Part shown: piece by piece, positions 48,033 to 56,946 of the stretch
Position numbering within the stretch: position 1 is the first letter of the stretch
How the letters are laid out: each line of letters begins with the position of its first letter
Assembly (NCBI RefSeq): GCF_026125785.1
Contig: NZ_JAHCKL010000002.1
Coordinates: 248,001-312,000, forward strand
Direction: 5' to 3'
DNA length: 64,000 nucleotides
DNA from: Hydrogenophaga sp.
GTDB lineage: Bacteria; Pseudomonadota; Gammaproteobacteria; Burkholderiales; Burkholderiaceae_C
The notes under the pieces: generated by a model
What the model was told of the DNA's origin: nothing
What the model saw: the letters and a program-made list of their open reading frames with translations, nothing else
Database searches by the model: none
Program-made: the position numbers and the translations under genes

Positions 48033-48057
48033 TGAACACGTCGGGCCGGCGTGTTCA
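48033..48057. promoter_or_regulatory. Inverted repeat IR2, probable activator binding site of the mrp promoter
   Basis: TGAACACG and CGTGTTCA are perfect 8-bp inverted arms around a 9-bp spacer. The arms share the TGAACA/TGTTCA core of IR1 but in the opposite relative orientation. The IR1-right and IR2-left copies are 31 bp apart, close to three helical turns. The centre is about 81 bp upstream of the predicted mrpA transcription start. Confidence 0.65.
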
Positions 48058-48100
48058 CGCAAGTCATTGATTTTAAAGGCTCGCGTAGACAGGGCAGGTC

Positions 48101-48114
48101 GGCACGGCGCTTGC
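48101..48114 (+). promoter_or_regulatory. Sigma-54 (RpoN) promoter of the mrp operon
   Basis: GGCACG-GCGC-TTGC matches the -24/-12 consensus (TGGCACG-N4-TTGC) at every defined base except the first T, with the exact GG-N10-GC spacing. Transcription should start near 48126, 20-odd bases before mrpA and just ahead of the AAGGAG ribosome site at 48130-48135. Confidence 0.72.
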
Positions 48115-48148
48115 GAAGACAGGCTTCACAAGGAGACCTGTTGCCGTG

Positions 48149-50452
48149 ATGCTTGTCACTCTCGTCCTGTCCACGCTGGCCGCCGGCTGGTTGGCGCCCA
48201 CCGTGGTGCGCCGGGGTCTGGCACCCTGGATGGCGTTGTTGCCGGCCGGGCTGTTCCTTGCCTTCCTGGGCTGGCTGCCCGAGATCGTGGCCGGCCAGGT
48301 GGTGCTGGAGCAGCATGCCTGGATTCCCAGCCTGGGCATTGAGTTTGCCCTGCGGCTGGATGGCTTGTCGTTGTTGTTCGCGCTGCTCATCACCGGGATC
48401 GGCAGCTTCATCTTTCTCTACGCGTCGAGCTACCTGCACGGCGACGCGGGGCTGCCGCGCTTCTACGCCTTCCTCACGCTGTTCATGGGCGCCATGCTGG
48501 GCGCGGTACTGGCCGACGACCTCATCGCGCTGCTGGTGTTCTGGGAACTGACCAGCCTGACCTCCTTTCTGCTGATCGGCTACGAGCCGGAGAAGGCCGC
48601 TTCCCGGCGCGCGGCGCAGCAGGGTCTGCTGATCACGGTCGCCGGTGGGTTGGCCATGCTGGCTGGCATCGTGCTGCTCGGCAGCGCGGCGGGCACCTTG
48701 CGCATCAGCGACATCCTGGCGCAGGGCCCCACGCTGGTCGCGCATCCGCACGCCCCGGCTTTCATCACCCTGGTGGCGATCGGCGCTTTCGCCAAATCGG
48801 CGCAGGCGCCTTTGCACACCTGGCTGGCCAATGCCATGGCTGCGCCCACGCCGGTGTCCGCCTACCTGCACTCGGCCACCATGGTCAAGCTCGGCGTGTA
48901 CCTGCTGGCGCGCCTGCATCCGGCGCTGGGTGAGCACGCGCTGTGGAGTGCGCTGCTGCTGCCAGCGGGCCTGCTCACCATGCTCACCGGCACGCTGCTG
49001 GCCTTGCGCGCCAGCGACCTCAAGCGGCTGCTGGCCTATTCCACCGTGGTGTCCCTGGGCACCCTGGTCACGCTGATCGGGTTGCCGCATCCCGTGGCCC
49101 TGAGCGCGATGGTGACCTTTCTGCTGGGGCATGCGCTCTACAAGGCCTGCCTCTTCATGGTGGCGGGCATCGTGGACCACGCCTGCGGGACGCGCGACGC
49201 CACGCAGTTGGGCGGCCTGCGGCGAGCCATGCCCCTGACCGCCACCGTGGCCTTGCTGGCCGGCTTGTCCATGGCAGGGCTGCCGCCGTTCGTGGGTTTC
49301 ATGGGCAAAGAGCTGGTTTACGAGGCCACACTGGGTGGTGCATGGTGGCTGACGGCCGTGGCGCTGCTGGCCAACGCCTGCATGGTGCTGGTGGCCGGCG
49401 TGGTGGCGCTGAAGTGCTTCTTCGGTCCGGCGCGTCCCGTGCCAGGGCAGCCTCACGATCCGCCGCTGGCGATGTGGCTGGGCCCGGTGGTGCTGGCCGT
49501 GCTCGGTCTTCTGGCGGGCCTGCTGCCGCAGTGGCCCGCGGCGCTGCTTGGCGCGGCGGCCAGCGCCGTGGCCGGGCACCCGGTGACGCCGTCCCTTTCG
49601 CTGTGGCATGGCTTCACGCCCATGCTGGCGTTGAGTGCGCTGACCCTGGCGCTGGGCGCGCTCGCGCTGCGGGTCTGGCCCGCGCTGCGCCAATGGCTGG
49701 CGGGCCGCGAAGCCATGGACCGGCTCGGACCCGACCGGGCCTATGACCGCCTGATCACTGGCCTGCAACGCGTGGCTGCGTGGCAGACGCGGCGCATCCA
49801 GACCGGCAGCCTGCGGCGCTACCTCGGCAGCTTCTTCGCCGTGACCGCGCTGGGTGTGCTGCTCACCCTCTGGCTTCAGGGCGGCGCCGCGGTGGCCTGG
49901 CCGCGCTGGGCCGATGTGGGCGCGGAGGTCGCGCTGTCGGTCCTGCTGGTGCTGGCCTCGGCGGCGGTGCTGCGTGCCGGCAGCTTCATGGCCGGCATCG
50001 TCACGGCGGGCATGGTGGGCTTTCTGGTGGCGCTGGTGTTTCTCTTCCGTGGCGCGCCCGATCTCGCGTTCACGCAGTTCTCGGTGGAGGCGCTGGCCAT
50101 CGTGATCCTGCTGGCCATCGTCGGGCGCATGCCGTTTCACGAGGTCGATCCCCGGCGGTCCGGCGAACGCCGCCGCGATGCGCTGGCGGCGATCGCGTTC
50201 GGCCTCATGGCCACGCTGGTGCTGCTGGCGGTGGTGGCATCGCCCTTTGACGCGCGGCTGTCCGACTTTTTCCGAGCCGCCAGCGTGCCCGAGGCGCACG
50301 GTCGCAACCTGGTCAACGTGATCATCGTGGACTTCCGTGCGCTCGACACCCTGGGCGAGATCACGGTGCTGGCCCTGGCGGCGCTGGCCGCCGCCGCTGC
50401 GATCGCCAGCGTGCGCGCGCGCCGGGCCCATGGCGAGGAGGTGCGCTCATGA
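48149..50452 (+). CDS. mrpA: Na+(K+)/H+ antiporter subunit MrpA
   Basis: Largest subunit of the Mrp (Mnh/Pha) multi-subunit cation/proton antiporter, related to NuoL of complex I. The 767-aa membrane protein has more than 18 helices. The antiporter core is marked by [16 protein letters not shown], the Lys in [35 protein letters not shown] (split here by the TM5-TM7 region), and [19 protein letters not shown]. The C-terminal MrpA extension (about 590-767) has [25 protein letters not shown] and [28 protein letters not shown] three bases earlier (48146) is the alternative start; AAGGAG serves both. First gene of seven that overlap by 1-4 nt. Confidence 0.94.
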   Translation: MLVTLVLSTLAAGWLAPTVVRRGLAPWMALLPAGLFLAFLGWLPEIVAGQVVLEQHAWIPSLGIEFALRLDGLSLLFALLITGIGSFIFLYASSYLHGDAGLPRFYAFLTLFMGAMLGAVLADDLIALLVFWELTSLTSFLLIGYEPEKAASRRAAQQGLLITVAGGLAMLAGIVLLGSAAGTLRISDILAQGPTLVAHPHAPAFITLVAIGAFAKSAQAPLHTWLANAMAAPTPVSAYLHSATMVKLGVYLLARLHPALGEHALWSALLLPAGLLTMLTGTLLALRASDLKRLLAYSTVVSLGTLVTLIGLPHPVALSAMVTFLLGHALYKACLFMVAGIVDHACGTRDATQLGGLRRAMPLTATVALLAGLSMAGLPPFVGFMGKELVYEATLGGAWWLTAVALLANACMVLVAGVVALKCFFGPARPVPGQPHDPPLAMWLGPVVLAVLGLLAGLLPQWPAALLGAAASAVAGHPVTPSLSLWHGFTPMLALSALTLALGALALRVWPALRQWLAGREAMDRLGPDRAYDRLITGLQRVAAWQTRRIQTGSLRRYLGSFFAVTALGVLLTLWLQGGAAVAWPRWADVGAEVALSVLLVLASAAVLRAGSFMAGIVTAGMVGFLVALVFLFRGAPDLAFTQFSVEALAIVILLAIVGRMPFHEVDPRRSGERRRDALAAIAFGLMATLVLLAVVASPFDARLSDFFRAASVPEAHGRNLVNVIIVDFRALDTLGEITVLALAALAAAAAIASVRARRAHGEEVRS

Positions 50453-50850
50453 ATCCCTTGATCCTTCGCATGTGCGGCCAACTGGTGTTGCCGGTGGCTC
50501 TGCTGTTCTCGCTGTTCCTGCTCTGGCGCGGCCACAACGAACCCGGCGGCGGATTCGTCGGCGGCCTCATGGCGGCTGCGGGCTTCGCGATCCACGCCCT
50601 GCCGCGTGGGCGGGCCCGCCTGCTGCGGCTGCTGCGCATACCGCCAGGCAGCCTGGCCGCCATCGGCCTGGCCCTGGCGCTGCTCTCGGGATTGCCTGCC
50701 CTGTTGATGGGGCAGCCCTTTCTCACCCACCAGTGGGCGGTGTGGGACAGCGGCTTCGTGATCGGCACGGCGCTGGTGTTCGACATCGGTGTCTATCTGG
50801 CGGTGCTGGGCGCCGTGCTGGTGTTTCTCTCGCACTACCTGGACGACTGA
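50449..50850 (+). CDS. mrpB: Antiporter subunit MrpB
   Basis: Membrane subunit of 133 aa with four predicted helices. The family signature [26 protein letters not shown] is intact near residue 26, and [26 protein letters not shown] closes the protein. It is a separate gene here, not fused to MrpA as in the PhaAB form known from rhizobia. It overlaps mrpA by 4 nt (ATGA) and mrpC by one base. Confidence 0.93.
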   Translation: MNPLILRMCGQLVLPVALLFSLFLLWRGHNEPGGGFVGGLMAAAGFAIHALPRGRARLLRLLRIPPGSLAAIGLALALLSGLPALLMGQPFLTHQWAVWDSGFVIGTALVFDIGVYLAVLGAVLVFLSHYLDD

Positions 50851-51200
50851 TGGAATTCTTCTTCGTACTGGCGTTCGGTTTCATGGCCACCATCGCCGCC
50901 TACCTGCTGATGTCGCGCAACGTGCTGCGCATCGTGCTGGGCCTGTTGCTGCTGGGCAATGCCGCCAACCTGTCCATCTTCATCGCCGGCCGGCTCGAAT
51001 CGCGTGTGCCACCGTTGGTGGCGGAAGGCGAAACGCTGATTGCCGTCAGCGCGAACCCGTTGCCGCAGGCGCTGATCCTCACCGCGATCGTGATTTCCTT
51101 TGCCCTCGTGGCCTATGCGGTGGTGCTGTTCGAACAGGCCCACCAGCGTCTGGGCACGCTGGACACCGACGCCATGCGCGAAGCGGAGCCCCGAGCATGA
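50850..51200 (+). CDS. mrpC: Antiporter subunit MrpC
   Basis: NuoK-like subunit of 116 aa with three helices: FFFVLAFGFMATIAAYLLMS, VLGLLLLGNAANLSIFIAG and LPQALILTAIVISFALVAYAVVLF. The LPQALILTAIVI segment is the conserved MrpC region. It overlaps mrpB by one base and mrpD by four, so the complex is made by coupled translation. Confidence 0.93.
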   Translation: MEFFFVLAFGFMATIAAYLLMSRNVLRIVLGLLLLGNAANLSIFIAGRLESRVPPLVAEGETLIAVSANPLPQALILTAIVISFALVAYAVVLFEQAHQRLGTLDTDAMREAEPRA

Positions 51201-52717
51201 GCGCCCACCTGCTGCTCACTTTGCCGGTGGCCATTCCGCTGGCCACGCTGGTGCTGTGCGCATTGCTCCGGGACCTGCCTCGCGTCCAGCGCTGGACCAG
51301 CGTGGCCGGCAGCCTGGCCTTGCTCGCGGCGTCTGTGGCGTTGCTGGCGGCGGTCTTCGACGGGACCGTGCTGGCCACCCAGTTCGGGACCTGGTCCGCG
51401 CCGTTCGGCATCACCTTCGTCGCCGATCTGCTGGCCGGGGTGATGGTGCTGATCACCGCCGTGATGGCCGTGGCCGTCTCCGTCTATGCGCTGGTGGACG
51501 GTGCGCGCGAGCGCGAGCGTGCCTTCTTTCATCCGCTCTACCACGGGCTGCTGCTGGGCGTCTGCGGGGCCTTCCTGACGGGCGATCTCTTCAACCTGTA
51601 TGTCTGGTTCGAGATCATGCTGATCGCCTCCTTCGGCCTGCTGGTGGTGGGCGGGACACGTGCCCAGCTCGACGCTGGCGTCAAGTACGTGACGCTCAAC
51701 CTTGTGGCCACCACGCTGTTCCTCATCGCGGTCGGCTTCCTCTATGGATTGACCGGCACCTTGAACATGGCCGACCTCTCGCGCACGCTGCCCGGTGTGG
51801 AAAACCAGGGCCTGGTGAGCACGCTGGCGGTGATGTTCCTGATCGCCTTCGGGTCCAAGGCCGCACTGTTTCCGTTGTTCTTCTGGCTGCCTGCCGCGTA
51901 CCACACCGCCAGTGCGCCGGTGGTGGCCATCTTTGCCGCGCTGCTCACCAAGGTGGGCGTCTACGCCATCCTGCGCAGCTTCACGCTGCTCTTCGCGGGC
52001 GACGCCGGCTTCACCGGGCCCATCATCGGCGTGGTGGCCGCCCTCACCATGGTCACTGGCGTGCTCGGGGCGGCGGCCCACTTTGACGTTCGCCGCATCC
52101 TCTCCTTCCACATCATCAGCCAGATCGGCTACATGCTGGTCGGCCTGGCCGTGGCCACGCCGCTGGCGCTGGCCGGCTCGGTGCTCTACGTGGTGCACCA
52201 CATCGTGGTCAAGGCCAACCTGTTCCTCGTCGCCGGCGCCATGCGCCTGGCCGGCGGCAGCTTCGACCTCAAGGCCATGGGTGGCCTGCACCGCAGCGCG
52301 CCACTGCTGGCGCTGCTGTTCGCGGTGCCCGCGCTGTCGCTGGCGGGGGTGCCGCCGCTTTCGGGTTTCTGGGCCAAGTACGTGGTGGTCAAGTCCAGCC
52401 TGGACGCCGGCCACATGGTGCTGGGCGGCGTGGCGTTGGCGGTGGGCGTGCTCACCCTGTACTCGATGGTGAAGATCTGGAACGAAGCCTTCTGGAAGGC
52501 CGCCACCCCGCAGTCGGCGCAGGCGGTGGCCCATTGGAAGGCCGCGCCCCGCACGCGCCTGGCCATGCTGCTGCCCATCACCGGGCTGGCGGCCATCACG
52601 CTGACCATCGGCCTGGCCACCGAGCCCTTCATCGAGTTTTCCCTGCGGGCGGCAGACCAGTTGCTGGTGCCCGCCAGCTACATCGAGGCCGTGCTCGGCC
52701 AGGAGGCAAGCCCATGA
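51197..52717 (+). CDS. mrpD: Antiporter subunit MrpD
   Basis: Second antiporter-like subunit (506 aa, about 14 helices), related to NuoM/NuoN. Visible residues expected in the proton path: Glu in FNLYVWFEIMLIASFGLLV, Lys in AFGSKAALFPLFFWLPAAYHTASAPVVAIFAALLTKVGVYA (residues about 215-255), and the His-rich SFHIISQIGYMLVGLAV and VVHHIVVKANLFLVAGAM. PPLSGFWAKYVVVKSSLD is the usual C-terminal landmark. Overlaps mrpC and mrpE by 4 nt each. Confidence 0.94.
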   Translation: MSAHLLLTLPVAIPLATLVLCALLRDLPRVQRWTSVAGSLALLAASVALLAAVFDGTVLATQFGTWSAPFGITFVADLLAGVMVLITAVMAVAVSVYALVDGARERERAFFHPLYHGLLLGVCGAFLTGDLFNLYVWFEIMLIASFGLLVVGGTRAQLDAGVKYVTLNLVATTLFLIAVGFLYGLTGTLNMADLSRTLPGVENQGLVSTLAVMFLIAFGSKAALFPLFFWLPAAYHTASAPVVAIFAALLTKVGVYAILRSFTLLFAGDAGFTGPIIGVVAALTMVTGVLGAAAHFDVRRILSFHIISQIGYMLVGLAVATPLALAGSVLYVVHHIVVKANLFLVAGAMRLAGGSFDLKAMGGLHRSAPLLALLFAVPALSLAGVPPLSGFWAKYVVVKSSLDAGHMVLGGVALAVGVLTLYSMVKIWNEAFWKAATPQSAQAVAHWKAAPRTRLAMLLPITGLAAITLTIGLATEPFIEFSLRAADQLLVPASYIEAVLGQEASP

Positions 52718-53064
52718 GAAGAATCCGTGCCCTGTGGAACTGGCTGGCGCTGGCCGGCATCTTCCTGCGCGAGCTCGTGCTTTCGGTGCGCGAGGTCGCG
52801 CTGACCGTGCTCCGCCCGCAGCGCGCCGCGCGCAGCGGCATCGTCGCGGTGCCATTGACGGTGCGCAGCGATGCCGGCATCGCGCTGCTGGCCAACATGG
52901 TCACGCTCACGCCTGGCACCACCAGCCTGCACGTGAGCGCCGACCGGCGCGTCCTGTACGCGCACGTCATGAACCTGCAGGGCGATCCCGTGGCGCAGAT
53001 CGTCGAAGGCTTCGAGGCCCGCGTGCGCGCCGCGCTGGGCGAGGTGGAAGGAGGTGCACCATGA
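52714..53064 (+). CDS. mrpE: Antiporter subunit MrpE (short form)
   Basis: Subunit needed for assembly or full activity of the Mrp complex. At 116 aa it is clearly shorter than the usual 150-170 aa: the two N-terminal helices common in MrpE are missing, and the protein starts at a single short hydrophobic segment (WNWLALAGIFLRELVLSVREVA). The C-terminal domain is normal: VPLTVRSDAGIALLANMVTLTPGTTSLHVSADRRVLYAHVM. No start codon in the same frame would restore the missing part without reading far into mrpD, so the short form looks genuine. Confidence 0.88.
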   Translation: MRRIRALWNWLALAGIFLRELVLSVREVALTVLRPQRAARSGIVAVPLTVRSDAGIALLANMVTLTPGTTSLHVSADRRVLYAHVMNLQGDPVAQIVEGFEARVRAALGEVEGGAP

Positions 53065-53348
53065 TCCTGCCCGACTGGGTGCTGGGGCTGACGGCCCTGC
53101 TGTTGCTGCTGGCCATGCTGGCCGCGGGGGCGCGCATCGTGCGCGGTCCGCATCCTGCGGACCGTGTGGTCGCGCTGGACATGCTGGGCCTGCTGGGCGT
53201 GGCGGCCGCGGCGCTGGCCGCCCTGGTGGCCGACAGCACGGCCTTTGTGGACATCGCGCTCGGTGTGGCGCTGATCGGCTTCCTGGCGACGGTCGCGTTC
53301 GCCGCCTTCATCGAGCGCGGATCGATCCGCGAGGAGGACATGCCATGA
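53061..53348 (+). CDS. mrpF: Antiporter subunit MrpF
   Basis: Small membrane subunit (95 aa, three helices): VLGLTALLLLLAMLAAGARIVRGPHPADRVVALDMLG carries the conserved R-x-GP-x-x-x-DR segment, and VDIALGVALIGFLATVAFAAFIERG the third helix. Start and stop overlap mrpE and mrpG by four bases each. Confidence 0.92.
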   Translation: MILPDWVLGLTALLLLLAMLAAGARIVRGPHPADRVVALDMLGLLGVAAAALAALVADSTAFVDIALGVALIGFLATVAFAAFIERGSIREEDMP

Positions 53349-54151
53349 ACACCTGGGTGGCTTCCTGCCTGCTCGTCGCCGGCGCGCTGGTGTGCCTGCT
53401 GGCGGCAACCGGCGTGCTGCGCCTGCAGGACTTCTTCATGCGCATGCACGCCGCCACCAAAGCCGGCGTGGTGGGCAGTGGCCTGGTATTGCTGGGGGTG
53501 GCCGTGGCCGATGGCAGCCTGGCCACCTGGGTGAAGGTGCTGCTGGCCATTGTCTTTCTGCTGCTGACCACGCCTGTGGCGGGCCACCTGCTCGGGCGCG
53601 CGGGCTACGTTGGTGGTGCGCCGCTGTGGCGCGGCACCACGGAAGACCACTTGCGCGACGTATTGCCCCGCGGCCGCTTCGGCCCAGCGACCGCGCCCAC
53701 GGTGCGGCGGGTGGTGCTCGCGCTGACCGAAGGGCCGTGCATGGCGCGCGCGATCGGGGACGCCGTGGCGCTGGCGCGCGAGCAGGGCGCCGAGCTGTGC
53801 GGCGTGGCCATCATCGACACGCCGCGCCTGGCCAACGTCGGTCCGGTTCCCCTGGGCGCGCTGACCTACGCCCAGCGCATGAGGGAGCGGCGCCTGACGC
53901 AGGCGCGCCAGGCCGCCGCCGATGTGATCCAGCGTTTCGAGCAGGCCGCCAACGACGCCGGCCTGGTCTGGTCGGTGCGGCTGGAGGAAGGGCGCCCGCG
54001 CCGGCTGCTGCACGCCATGGCCAGCGCGGACACGGTGGTGGCCGTGGCGCCGCAGGCCTGGTTCGACCAGGGCGTCCTGGCGCAGCGGGTGGACGTGGTG
54101 CGTCGCCTGCGCTGGCGCGCGCAGAGGCCACTGCGGGTCCTGGGGGGATGA
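53345..54151 (+). CDS. mrpG: MrpG fused to a C-terminal universal-stress-protein-like domain
   Basis: Residues 1-100 are a normal MrpG (three helices, with GVLRLQDFFMRMHAATKAGVVGSGLVLLG and FLLLTTPVAGHLLGRAGYVGG). MrpG is usually 100-125 aa; this one is 268 aa. Residues 120-268 look like a UspA domain: a first strand RRVVLALTEGP, a helix, strand GAELCGVAIID, a charged helix (QRMRERRLTQARQAAADVIQRFEQAA), strand LVWSVRLEEGRPRRLLHAMASADTVVAVAP, and a last strand RPLRVLGG. The G-2x-G-9x-G(S/T) ATP motif is not seen, so ATP binding is doubtful. The domain would face the cytoplasm after the third helix. The kinase gene follows by about 20-50 bp. Confidence 0.9.
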   Translation: MNTWVASCLLVAGALVCLLAATGVLRLQDFFMRMHAATKAGVVGSGLVLLGVAVADGSLATWVKVLLAIVFLLLTTPVAGHLLGRAGYVGGAPLWRGTTEDHLRDVLPRGRFGPATAPTVRRVVLALTEGPCMARAIGDAVALAREQGAELCGVAIIDTPRLANVGPVPLGALTYAQRMRERRLTQARQAAADVIQRFEQAANDAGLVWSVRLEEGRPRRLLHAMASADTVVAVAPQAWFDQGVLAQRVDVVRRLRWRAQRPLRVLGG

Positions 54152-54204
54152 CGGGCTGGTAAGGTGAGGGCTTGTCGGCCATCCAACCGTTCGCCCTCTC
54201 CTCC

Positions 54205-55617
54205 ATGCCTGCTCCCCATGCCGTGCTCGCCGCCTACCGCCGCCTGCCGCTGACCGTGCGGCTGCCGCTGGTGGTGGCGGTGATGATCTTTGCCGCCGCC
54301 ATCGGCACCACCCAGGTGGCGCTGCAGAGCGTCTCGCGCCAGTTCGAGTCCCAGATGGCTGGCGTGGGCCAGGTCTACCTGGACGGCCTGGCGGCCGCGC
54401 TGCAGCCGGCGTTGCGCACGGCAGACGTCGAGGCTGTGCGCAGCGTGCTGGAGCGCTCGCTGGCGGTCAGCGTGGGCGTGCAGGACCGCCGCCTGGTGGT
54501 GCTGGACGCGCGAGGCGGCACGCTGGCGCGCGCCGACCGCGAGAGTTTGCCGCCCGATGCGGACTGGCCGGAGGAACTACCGGACACCGCTCGCGGCGCG
54601 CGTCTGGCGGATGAGGACCAGAGCATCTGGGTCTGGCGCACGCTCGAAGGTGAACACCGTGTGCTGGCCAACCTGGACGTCTCGGCCTTCCGAGAGCAGC
54701 GCGAGGGTCTGCGCTGGCGGCTGGTGCTGCTGGACCTGGCCGTCAGCGTGGCCTGTGCGCTGCTGGGTTTTCTGGTCGCACGACAGATGCAGCGTCCGGT
54801 GGCGCTGGTGACGCAGCGCCTGCAGGAAGGGCAGGCGATTCCGGCGGCGCTGATACAGGCCAGCGACCCGGAGTCGGCGCGGCTGATGCGGGCGGTCAAC
54901 CGCATGGCCGACGATGCGCGCGAGCGCGAGGCCATGCAGGCCCTGCTGGCCGAGCAGGAGCGCGAGGCCGTGCTGGGCCGGCTGGCGGCCACGCTGGCAC
55001 ACGAGGTGCGGAATCCGCTGGGGGGCATGGTCACCGCCATTCAGACCCTGCGCAAGTTCGGCGACCGGCCGGATGCCCGCGAAGACGCACTGGCTTTCAT
55101 CGAGCGCGGCGTGCTTGCGCTGGGCGAGGTGGTGGACGCCACCCTCACCACGCACCGCCCCGGCAGCGGTGAACGCCGCCTGCGCCTGCAGGACCTGCAG
55201 GACGTCCAGCGGCTGGTGGCCGCCGATGCACGCCAGCGCGGTGTCGGTGTGCGGCTGGAGGCCGTGCCCGGCCTGCCCGAGGAACTGCCCGTGGCGGCCA
55301 CCGAGGTGCGGCAGGTGCTGCTCAATCTGCTCATCAACGCCGTGCGCGCCACGGCCCCCGGAGGCGAGGTGCTGCTGCGCGTGCGGCGCGAGGCGCGCGC
55401 GCTGGTGCTGGAGGTGATCGACCAGGGCAAGGGCATGGCCGAAGACGTGGCCGACAGCCTGCGCCGAGGCCTGCCGCACGCCGGGCAGACGGGTCTTGGC
55501 GTGGCCGTCATCGTGCGTCTGGTGCAGCAACTGCGGGGCCGGGTCGCGGTGGATGCACACTCGCAGGGTGGCACCCACATCACGCTGGAACTGCCGCTGG
55601 AATCCCGAGACCCATGA
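54205..55617 (+). CDS. Sensor histidine kinase of the mrp-linked two-component system
   Basis: Membrane kinase of about 470 aa. TM1 (VRLPLVVAVMIFAAAIGTTQVAL) is followed by an extracytoplasmic sensor of about 150 residues (ADVEAVRSVLERSLAVSVGVQDRRLVVLD, a PAS/dCache-like pattern) and TM2 (LVLLDLAVSVACALLGFLVA), a HAMP-like linker, H-box ATLAHEVRNPLGGM, N-box LLNLLINAVRATAPGG and G-boxes VIDQGKGM and GQTGLGVAV. The H-box type (HEVRNPL) is that of NtrB/AtoS-like kinases that pair with sigma-54 regulators. A TTG at 54172, 6 nt after TAAGGT and with GGTGAGG near it, would add 11 residues. The stop overlaps the regulator start (ATGA). Confidence 0.88.
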   Translation: MPAPHAVLAAYRRLPLTVRLPLVVAVMIFAAAIGTTQVALQSVSRQFESQMAGVGQVYLDGLAAALQPALRTADVEAVRSVLERSLAVSVGVQDRRLVVLDARGGTLARADRESLPPDADWPEELPDTARGARLADEDQSIWVWRTLEGEHRVLANLDVSAFREQREGLRWRLVLLDLAVSVACALLGFLVARQMQRPVALVTQRLQEGQAIPAALIQASDPESARLMRAVNRMADDAREREAMQALLAEQEREAVLGRLAATLAHEVRNPLGGMVTAIQTLRKFGDRPDAREDALAFIERGVLALGEVVDATLTTHRPGSGERRLRLQDLQDVQRLVAADARQRGVGVRLEAVPGLPEELPVAATEVRQVLLNLLINAVRATAPGGEVLLRVRREARALVLEVIDQGKGMAEDVADSLRRGLPHAGQTGLGVAVIVRLVQQLRGRVAVDAHSQGGTHITLELPLESRDP

Positions 55618-56927
55618 ACGACATCCTGCTGATCGAAGACGACCGCGTGCTGGGCGGCGCGGTGAGCCAACGCCTGCGCCTGGAGGGTTTCGAGGTGCGC
55701 TGGGCCGAGACCAGCGCCCAGGCCATGGCCGCGCTGCGGCTGCGCCGGCCGGCCTTTGTGCTGGCCGACATCCGCCTGCCCGACGGGTCCGGCGAGGATC
55801 TCTACCGCAGCGCCATGCCCTACCTGGGCGACACGCCCATCCTGTTCGTGACCGCGTTCGCCGACATCGGCCAGGCGGTGCGGCTGGTGCGGGCCGGCGC
55901 CGACGACTACCTCACCAAACCGTACGACATGGATGCGGTGGTGGCGCGGATCCGCGCGCTGGCCAGCGAACCGGCCGCTGCGACCGAGGGCATGCCGGGC
56001 GGAGGCTCGGCCGCGTCCGAGGCGCTGGCGCGCGACCTGCACCGCCTGGCCGCGCGCGATCTGCCGGTGCTGCTGCGCGGCGAGACCGGCGTGGGCAAGG
56101 AGGTGGCCGCGCGGTACATGCACGCCCACTCACCGCGCGCGGCACAGCCCTTCGTGGCGGTCAACTGCGGCGCCATCGCCCGCGAGCTCATGGAGAGCCA
56201 GTTCTTTGGCCACGAGCGTGGGGCTTTCACCGGAGCGGTCGCCGCGCACGCGGGCTATTTCGAGGAGGCCGGCGAAGGCACACTGTTCCTGGACGAGATC
56301 GGCGAACTCGACGCCCGGTTGCAGACCGCGCTGCTGCGGGTGTTGCAGGACGGGGTGTTTCGCCGCCTGGGTGGCCGCACCGAACAGCGGTTCCGTGGCC
56401 GCCTCATGGCCGCTACCAACGCCGACCTGAACGAGCGCATGGCCAGCAAGGCGTTTCGCGAAGACCTGTACTACCGGCTCGCGGTGGTGGAGCTGACCAT
56501 TGCGCCGCTGCGCGAGCGCCGCGAGGACATCGTGCCGCTGGCGCAGCGCTTCCTGCGCGAGGCCGCCGCGCGCAACGGCATGCCCGGTCTGGTGCTGGAA
56601 GAGGCGGCGCTGGCGGCTCTGCAGGGCCATGCCTGGCCGGGCAATGTGCGGGAGCTTCGCAACCGCATCGAGCGCGCGGTGGCGCTGGTCGACGGTGATG
56701 GCATCACGCCGCAGGACCTGTTCCCCGAGCAGCGGCTGGACATGCCGGTGGCACCGGAGACCCTGGCCGATGCCCGCGAGCAGGCCGAACTGGACCAGAT
56801 CGATCGCGCGCTGGCGCTGTCGGGCGGGCGTGTCTCGGAGGCGGCGCGCCGCCTGGGCATCTCGCGCACCACGCTCTGGAAGCGGCGCCGCAAAGGTCCG
56901 CCGGACACCGGCGACTTACCCGAATGA
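55614..56927 (+). CDS. Sigma-54-dependent NtrC-family response regulator
   Basis: Activator of 437 aa. The receiver (1-120) has [12 protein letters not shown], the phospho-acceptor Asp in [13 protein letters not shown], Thr in FVTAFAD and Lys in [17 protein letters not shown]. The AAA+ domain (about 135-375) has Walker [13 protein letters not shown], the complete sigma-54 contact loop GAFTGA in [20 protein letters not shown], Walker [13 protein letters not shown], and the R-finger region [14 protein letters not shown]. The C-terminal Fis-type helix-turn-helix is [24 protein letters not shown]. Phosphorylated by the adjacent kinase, it should open sigma-54 promoters such as that at 48101. fumC follows 19 nt downstream. 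Confidence 0.93.
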   Translation: MNDILLIEDDRVLGGAVSQRLRLEGFEVRWAETSAQAMAALRLRRPAFVLADIRLPDGSGEDLYRSAMPYLGDTPILFVTAFADIGQAVRLVRAGADDYLTKPYDMDAVVARIRALASEPAAATEGMPGGGSAASEALARDLHRLAARDLPVLLRGETGVGKEVAARYMHAHSPRAAQPFVAVNCGAIARELMESQFFGHERGAFTGAVAAHAGYFEEAGEGTLFLDEIGELDARLQTALLRVLQDGVFRRLGGRTEQRFRGRLMAATNADLNERMASKAFREDLYYRLAVVELTIAPLRERREDIVPLAQRFLREAAARNGMPGLVLEEAALAALQGHAWPGNVRELRNRIERAVALVDGDGITPQDLFPEQRLDMPVAPETLADAREQAELDQIDRALALSGGRVSEAARRLGISRTTLWKRRRKGPPDTGDLPE

Positions 56928-56946
56928 AGAAAGGAGTCCGCTCCCC

